Assembly: GCA_030635045.1 (NCBI GenBank)
Contig: DAOVZP010000020.1
Span: forward strand, 1 to 10,682
Origin: Bacteroidota bacterium
GTDB taxonomy: Bacteria > Bacteroidota > Bacteroidia > Bacteroidales > B18-G4
DNA: 10,682 nucleotides
Direction of reading: 5' to 3'
Below the pieces are notes generated by a model. It was not told where the DNA came from and searched no databases. It saw nothing but the letters and a program-made list of their open reading frames with translations. The position numbers were made by a program, and so were the translations under genes. The stretch's first letter is position 1. Each line of letters starts with the position of its first letter. This document shows positions 6,395 through 10,682 of the stretch, piece by piece.

Positions 6395-9084
6395 CAAAAC
6401 TTAAATTGATAATTAATAGATGGGATGATCTCTGAAACTGATAATGTTGTCGGCACCAATTCCTGTGTATGAAGATGATCAGCAGGAATAACATAATCCC
6501 CTTCCGGGTCTGATATTCTATTAAAACTCAGAAAATATGGATTGTTCCTACCATAAACATTGTACAGATTCAAGATCAGGTTATGCTTATACCTCACAGC
6601 TTCATCCTTGTTTAGTCTGAAATTTACTGAAACATCAAGCCTGTGGTATACTGGAAGCCGATCATTATTTTTTTCTCCGTAAATAGGCACCACGTACCCA
6701 TTATAGTCATAGAAGCCAACAGGTGTTGTTATTGCTGCACCACTCAGTAGAATCCAATTAGCCGAAAACGACCATCGCTTTTTCGTATCATAGGCAATGA
6801 AAATGGTCAGGTTATGCGGCCTGTCCTGGAATGCACGATAAGGTGATCCATTATTGACTCCCGGAGTCTTGGCAAATATTCTTGAGTATGTATATCCTAT
6901 CCACCCTGTTAATCGGCCAAAAGGCTTATGAAACATCATTTCCAATCCGTATGACCAGGCTTCCCCGGGACGGATCTCGCCTTCTATCAATGGATTATAC
7001 AGCATGTTGGCATGTGGGGCATAATCTATATAATTGTAGTAATGCTTATAATATGTTTCAGCCGAGAATTTAATTTTCTTATTGATAAGGCTTGTAAAAT
7101 ACCCCAGCGAATATTGATCTGCTTTACGCGGCTTGATATTGGGTCCGGAAGGCACCCATACTGCCAGAGAAGTAAACGGGCTAATACTATTGTTCAGTTC
7201 ATTCAGAAACTGCGTAGTCCGGCTGTAACCTGCTTTTAGCGAATGGTTTGGAGCAACCTGGTAAGTAATGTTAATCCTGGGTTCTAAGCTGACAAAGGAG
7301 GAATAAACAGCATTTTTTTCAACATCGAAAGTATCAATTACATTGTAATTGCCATCGAAGTAGTAAACAGTGGTGGGTCCGAGATCCTGCCAGAGAGAAA
7401 GTCGGAGGCCATATCTGAGCGTGATCTTACTGCCGATATTTTGCCGGTTGCCTGCATAAAAGCTATATTCCACGCAATTATAGTTTGGTATCTCCTCTGC
7501 CTCGGAATTATCGTTCAGGTTGATATTACCGGCATCAAGCGCATGAGCGCTGATGTTCATCCCCGCAGTAAAGGTATTGTTAGGGTTCAGGAACCAGGTA
7601 AAATCTGTTTTGAGCGTAATGTTCGAAATCGATGAGTTCCAGTATTCTTTGCGGTCTTCCGACAGGTATAAAAGATATTGATAGCGGGTGACATAAAATG
7701 TTGTATTTGAAAAGAGCTTTTTGTTGAATACATGGTTCCAGCGGAGTGTGCCCAATACATTATTCCATCCAATGCCATAAGTCTGGATGGAGGAATAAGT
7801 TTTCCTTTCCAGCAGGTCGTTGCCGATATAAAAAGTCCCGAACAAACGGTTTTTGTCGTTGAGCTTAAAGTTCAGCTTGGCATTCAGGTCGTAGAAGCCC
7901 ACCTTGACCTCCTGGTCTTTGTAATATAGCTGTGACAGCCATTGCAAAGTTGATAACCTGCCTCCAAGGTAAAATGAACTTTTATCCCTGATGATAGGCC
8001 CTTCCACAGAAAGGGTAGAGGTATATGGGCCGATATTACCCCCAAAGCCAAACCTTTTCATATTGCCGTCCTTGGTTTTTATGTCAACCACCGACGATAA
8101 GCGGCCGCCGTATTTCACCGGGAAGTCTCCTTTATAAACTTCCATATCACTGATGGCGTCCGGAGATATCACCGAGAGAAAACCAAACAAGTGTGACGCA
8201 TTATACAGGGGCACCTCATCAACCAGAATGAGGTTCTGGTCGCTACCGCCCCCACGTACAAAGAACAGAGAAGATCCATCCCCGAATGATTCAATACCGG
8301 GAACTACCTGCAACGATTTGATAATGTCTTTATCCCCGGTAATACCCGGAAGCTTTGCCAGCGTTTTACTGCTGAAGCGAAATTCGCTGATCTGCTCATT
8401 CAAGAACAAGGGCTTATCCGTTCTGCCGATGATCTCAACCTCTTTCATGGTCATGAGGCTTTCCTTCATCTCAGGGCTTAGCTTTTTATCCCTGTCGAGC
8501 AATACGGTCATCTCAACAGCTTCGTACCCGATAAATGAGAAAACCATTTGATGCACTCCTGCCGGCAAGGTGAGGGAATAAAAACCATAGGCATTGGTGG
8601 CTGTGCCCTCGTAACTTTCTTTTTCATAAACATGTGCCCCGATAAGCACTTCTCCTGACGCCCTGTCTTTCAGGTATCCTGAAATAGTGAAAAGTTTGCC
8701 ACTGGCCAGATCTGCCTGATAATCCTGTTCAGGATCAAAGCCGGGCTTTCTGAGCACAATATGGTTTTCCACCAGGTCATATTTGATCCCGTTTTTCCGG
8801 AATACCTTTTTAAGGATATACTTAATGGATTTGTCCTGTGCATTGATGCTGACAGGAAGGGATATGGGTATGGTTTGGGGGCTGTAGGAGAAATATACGC
8901 CGCCCTTTTCCTCAATTTCACGGATAACATCTTCCAGTGGGGCATTATCAGCTTCAATGGTGATCTTCCGTGAAAGGTCCTGGGAATAAATAAATACGGT
9001 GGAAAGGAGTAATACCGCAATGGAAAGCACGATACTTTTCACATATGTATGACCCGCTATGGACAAAATACTATTTATTGACAT
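6394..9084 (-). CDS. TonB-dependent receptor with STN signalling domain
   Basis: This is an 896-residue outer-membrane receptor. The order is signal peptide (about 1-35, core IVLSIAVLLLSTVFIYS), STN domain (about 40-112, including NAPLEDVIREIEEKGGVYFS), carboxypeptidase-regulatory-like beta sandwich (about 132-198, ISGYLKDRASGEVLIGAHVY and NAYGFYSLTLPAG), and a plug (about 240-340) with LQVVPGIESFGDGSSLFFVRGG, LILVDEVPLYN and YKGDFPVKYGGRLSSVVDI. A long barrel follows and ends in INYQFKF, a typical aromatic C-terminal strand. VEIIG near 216-220 may serve as the TonB box. Such receptors import ligands with TonB-ExbBD energy; an STN domain marks those that signal to FecR-type anti-sigma factors, which fits the genes upstream. 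Its start overlaps the FecR stop by 10 bp. The plug order and DUF4249 partner resemble FecA-like receptors rather than SusC with SusD. The ligand cannot be read from sequence. Confidence 0.95.
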   Translation of the reverse strand: MSINSILSIAGHTYVKSIVLSIAVLLLSTVFIYSQDLSRKITIEADNAPLEDVIREIEEKGGVYFSYSPQTIPISLPVSINAQDKSIKYILKKVFRKNGIKYDLVENHIVLRKPGFDPEQDYQADLASGKLFTISGYLKDRASGEVLIGAHVYEKESYEGTATNAYGFYSLTLPAGVHQMVFSFIGYEAVEMTVLLDRDKKLSPEMKESLMTMKEVEIIGRTDKPLFLNEQISEFRFSSKTLAKLPGITGDKDIIKSLQVVPGIESFGDGSSLFFVRGGGSDQNLILVDEVPLYNASHLFGFLSVISPDAISDMEVYKGDFPVKYGGRLSSVVDIKTKDGNMKRFGFGGNIGPYTSTLSVEGPIIRDKSSFYLGGRLSTLQWLSQLYYKDQEVKVGFYDLNAKLNFKLNDKNRLFGTFYIGNDLLERKTYSSIQTYGIGWNNVLGTLRWNHVFNKKLFSNTTFYVTRYQYLLYLSEDRKEYWNSSISNITLKTDFTWFLNPNNTFTAGMNISAHALDAGNINLNDNSEAEEIPNYNCVEYSFYAGNRQNIGSKITLRYGLRLSLWQDLGPTTVYYFDGNYNVIDTFDVEKNAVYSSFVSLEPRINITYQVAPNHSLKAGYSRTTQFLNELNNSISPFTSLAVWVPSGPNIKPRKADQYSLGYFTSLINKKIKFSAETYYKHYYNYIDYAPHANMLYNPLIEGEIRPGEAWSYGLEMMFHKPFGRLTGWIGYTYSRIFAKTPGVNNGSPYRAFQDRPHNLTIFIAYDTKKRWSFSANWILLSGAAITTPVGFYDYNGYVVPIYGEKNNDRLPVYHRLDVSVNFRLNKDEAVRYKHNLILNLYNVYGRNNPYFLSFNRISDPEGDYVIPADHLHTQELVPTTLSVSEIIPSINYQFKF

Positions 9085-10073
9085 TCTTTACCCGAAAGTT
9101 CTATCCTGTCGCCGTTTGGCCGGGCTGTAATGTCAATGGTCGACTGCAGGACAAGCAGCACGGCTTCCAGCGACTGACCTTCAAAGGTAGCAGTTATACG
9201 GCAATTGTTTATTTCCGGGGTCAATACAATAATATCTTTGTTGTATACCTTTTTAAGAACGTTAATAATTTCGAAGAGAGGAGTATCGTTGAAACGAAGT
9301 GTTTTTGTTTTCCAGGCAAGCAGATTAAGATCCATATTCTCCTGTACCAATATTTTATCAGATTGCCTGAGTACAACGGCCTTTTCACCTGGTTCGAGCA
9401 GTATTTCCTTATTATTATAATTTAGTTCAACACTTCCAGATATTAATGTAACCACCATTGTATTTTCATCAGTTTGGGTATTTACGTAAAATGATGTACC
9501 AAGCACCCTGATCTGCATTTCGTCCGCATTTATTACAAATGCCTTTTCTTCAATATGGGTTACATCGAAAAAAGCCTCACCCTCCAATGAAACAATCCTA
9601 TCCTTTCCTTTAAAGTAAGAGGGATAATACAGAACAGATCCCGTATTCAGAGTAACTTGTGTTCCGTCAGGGAGTGTGGATTCTAGTAACCGGCCATGGG
9701 CAAAAAGAGTGTTTTGGGTGGGTTGCATGAATACCAGGAAATATATCAATGTAGGGATAACCAGCAACAAGACTATGGCAGCAGCAGCACCGATGAAATA
9801 TCTGTACGATCTATTTTCAAGCTTCCTTGTAACAGGAACTTCGGTAGTATCTAAACTGGCATACATGGCTTTCCACTCTTCATCAAGATCTACTACCTGT
9901 TCCACAATATGTGCATACTGCAGAAACCAGGTTTTGCGCATTTCCATGAACACATTTAAGTTTGCAGAGTTAACTTGAAGCCATAAAAGCAACTCTGAAA
10001 CCTCATTTTTTGTGGTTTCTCCTGAAAGATATCGCGTGATAAGAGTTTCGTAATATGCGTGGTCTTCTTTCAT
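9075..10073 (-). CDS. FecR-family anti-sigma factor
   Basis: This is a 332-residue single-pass inner-membrane protein. The cytoplasmic N-terminus (1-90) has the sigma-binding helical segment, including YLSGETTKNEVSELLLWLQ (15-33). One TM helix lies at about 92-115. The periplasmic part has a FecR domain (about 121-218) with LPDGTQVTLNTGSVLYYP (134-151), then VSLEGEAFFDV (161-171) and RVLGTSFYV (189-197). A DUF4974-type C-terminal domain follows (about 257-326; LRFNDTPLFEIINVLKKVY), which resembles the STN fold and is expected to contact the receptor STN domain. It would hold the neighbouring ECF sigma factor inactive until the receptor binds ligand. It lies 196 bp downstream of the sigma gene and overlaps the receptor gene by 10 bp. 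No Shine-Dalgarno is seen before the ATG at 10073. Length and domain order are normal for the Bacteroidota family. Confidence 0.95.
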   Translation of the reverse strand: MKEDHAYYETLITRYLSGETTKNEVSELLLWLQVNSANLNVFMEMRKTWFLQYAHIVEQVVDLDEEWKAMYASLDTTEVPVTRKLENRSYRYFIGAAAAIVLLLVIPTLIYFLVFMQPTQNTLFAHGRLLESTLPDGTQVTLNTGSVLYYPSYFKGKDRIVSLEGEAFFDVTHIEEKAFVINADEMQIRVLGTSFYVNTQTDENTMVVTLISGSVELNYNNKEILLEPGEKAVVLRQSDKILVQENMDLNLLAWKTKTLRFNDTPLFEIINVLKKVYNKDIIVLTPEINNCRITATFEGQSLEAVLLVLQSTIDITARPNGDRIELSGKECQ

Positions 10074-10082
10074 TGCTGCTAT

Positions 10083-10112
10083 CTATTATACACACAAACC
10101 CACCTTTACCCT
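10083..10112 (-). promoter_or_regulatory. Possible ECF-type promoter upstream of the FecR gene
   Basis: On the minus strand AGGGTAAAGG begins at 10112 and TGTGTATAATAG ends at 10083, within 40 bp of the FecR start codon. An AGGGTA motif followed about 15-20 nt later by a TGT-type element just before FecR genes is a pattern I recall from other Bacteroidota ECF/FecR loci, and would be the target of the adjacent sigma factor. It is not a match to TAnnTTTG. This is a recollection-based inference, not an established consensus. Confidence 0.3.
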
Positions 10113-10269
10113 AATGCAATTACCAGGATTTCTATGATGACCCACATCTTCAGATGATGGTTTTGGTTTTGTTTAGTAAGTTGTAAGTCCTTAAAATGTT
10201 GCCTTATATATTTAATTTTAAAAGTTTTACGCATAATTAACAAAAAAGTTCTGAAAATTATATTTTTTA
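10113..10269. other. AT-rich spacer between sigma and FecR genes
   Basis: The non-coding gap between the two regulator genes is 196 bp in all (10074-10269). The part next to the sigma stop is very AT-rich, with homopolymer-like A/T runs and a weak ATAATT/AATTAT inverted repeat. I see no strong hairpin with a T tract, no small ORF with a convincing start, and no RNA gene. Whether the sigma transcript continues into FecR is unclear. Confidence 0.6.
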
Positions 10270-10682
10270 TTATCTGTTATAGAATTCGGCCAATCTGCTG
10301 CGCATGGTTCTTAATGCTTTCGACATTTGTGCTTCAACAGTTTTCACTGATATGTTGAGCTCTGTGGCGATCTCGTGGTATTTTTTGTTTTCCATCCTGT
10401 TCAGGAGAAAGATCTCCCTGCATTTATCAGGCAGGTCATTGGTTGCTTCTTCGATGCGTACTTTCAGCTCTTCTGCCACCAGGTGATCATGTTCTACATA
10501 GTTATGACTACTATCGAGACCCTCGAATTCAAGAATACTGCGATCGAATTTCTTATGGTCACGAAGGTAATTCAGACAACGATTCCTAACTGTGGTTCCA
10601 AGGTAAGATTTCGGTGAGCGATCAAGCTCAATGGTATTTCTTTTTTCCCAGAGGTTGACAAATGCCTCCTGTACGATCTCCC
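10270..10682 (-). CDS. ECF RNA polymerase sigma factor, N-terminus outside window
   Basis: The minus-strand frame stays open from the stop at 10270 to the window edge, giving 136 or more residues, although it has no ATG here; the GTG at 10479 is internal, not a start. The visible part begins in sigma region 2: EIVQEAFVNLWEKR (region 2.2), then SPKSYLGTTVRNRCLNYLRD (regions 2.3-2.4). A variable linker follows, then region 4: LPDKCREIFLLNRMENKKYH and EIATELNISVKTVEAQMSKA, the -35-binding helix-turn-helix. Family members run to about 170-200 residues, so roughly 40-60 residues are missing. It would direct RNA polymerase to the downstream receptor operon once FecR releases it. Gene order and sequence make this the cognate sigma factor of the FecR beside it. 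Confidence 0.93.
   Translation of the reverse strand, partial: EIVQEAFVNLWEKRNTIELDRSPKSYLGTTVRNRCLNYLRDHKKFDRSILEFEGLDSSHNYVEHDHLVAEELKVRIEEATNDLPDKCREIFLLNRMENKKYHEIATELNISVKTVEAQMSKALRTMRSRLAEFYNR

Noticed and set aside
10223..10260. AT-rich inverted repeat after the sigma gene as a terminator.
   Set aside because: The stem is only about six A/T pairs with a long loop, too weak to call.
10270..10479. A complete 69-residue HTH protein starting at a GTG.
   Set aside because: The same frame is open upstream to the window edge and encodes sigma region 2, so this is the C-terminal half of a longer sigma factor.

Overview
The window looks like chromosomal DNA of a Bacteroidota (Bacteroidetes) species. 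The evidence is a locus encoding an ECF sigma factor, a FecR-like anti-sigma factor and a TonB-dependent receptor that carries STN and carboxypeptidase-regulatory-like domains, followed by a DUF4249 lipoprotein. There are also many Sec or lipoprotein signals, starts without clear Shine-Dalgarno sequences, and -7 promoter elements of the TAnnTTTG type. The genus cannot be fixed from the sequence alone. I see no transposon, phage gene, CRISPR array, tRNA or rRNA.

Left part (1-3548): four apparently single-gene units in alternating orientation. They are an outer-membrane beta-barrel protein (+), a hot-dog acyl-CoA thioesterase-like protein (-), a five-TM MscS-family mechanosensitive channel (+) and a secreted protein of unknown function (-). 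The thioesterase and channel genes diverge from a 158-bp spacer with a candidate promoter in each direction. Both convergent gene junctions in the window (809-870 and 2493-2549) contain a short tandem array with a 7-bp unit, and the two units are unrelated in sequence.

Right part (3612-10682, all minus strand): a trans-envelope signalling and uptake locus read from right to left. The order is ECF sigma factor (cut by the window edge), a 196-bp spacer with a possible ECF-type promoter, FecR-like anti-sigma factor, TonB-dependent receptor, DUF4249 lipoprotein, and two Cys-containing lipoproteins that look like diverged paralogues. It ends at a strong intrinsic terminator. FecR and receptor overlap by 10 bp and receptor and DUF4249 by 1 bp; the later gaps are 17 and 41 bp, so FecR through the last lipoprotein is probably one transcript. 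By analogy with FecIRA systems, the receptor would take up a ligand at the outer membrane and signal through its STN domain to FecR, releasing the sigma factor to transcribe the operon. The ligand is unknown. The lipoprotein pair is the least familiar part and the best candidate for new biology.
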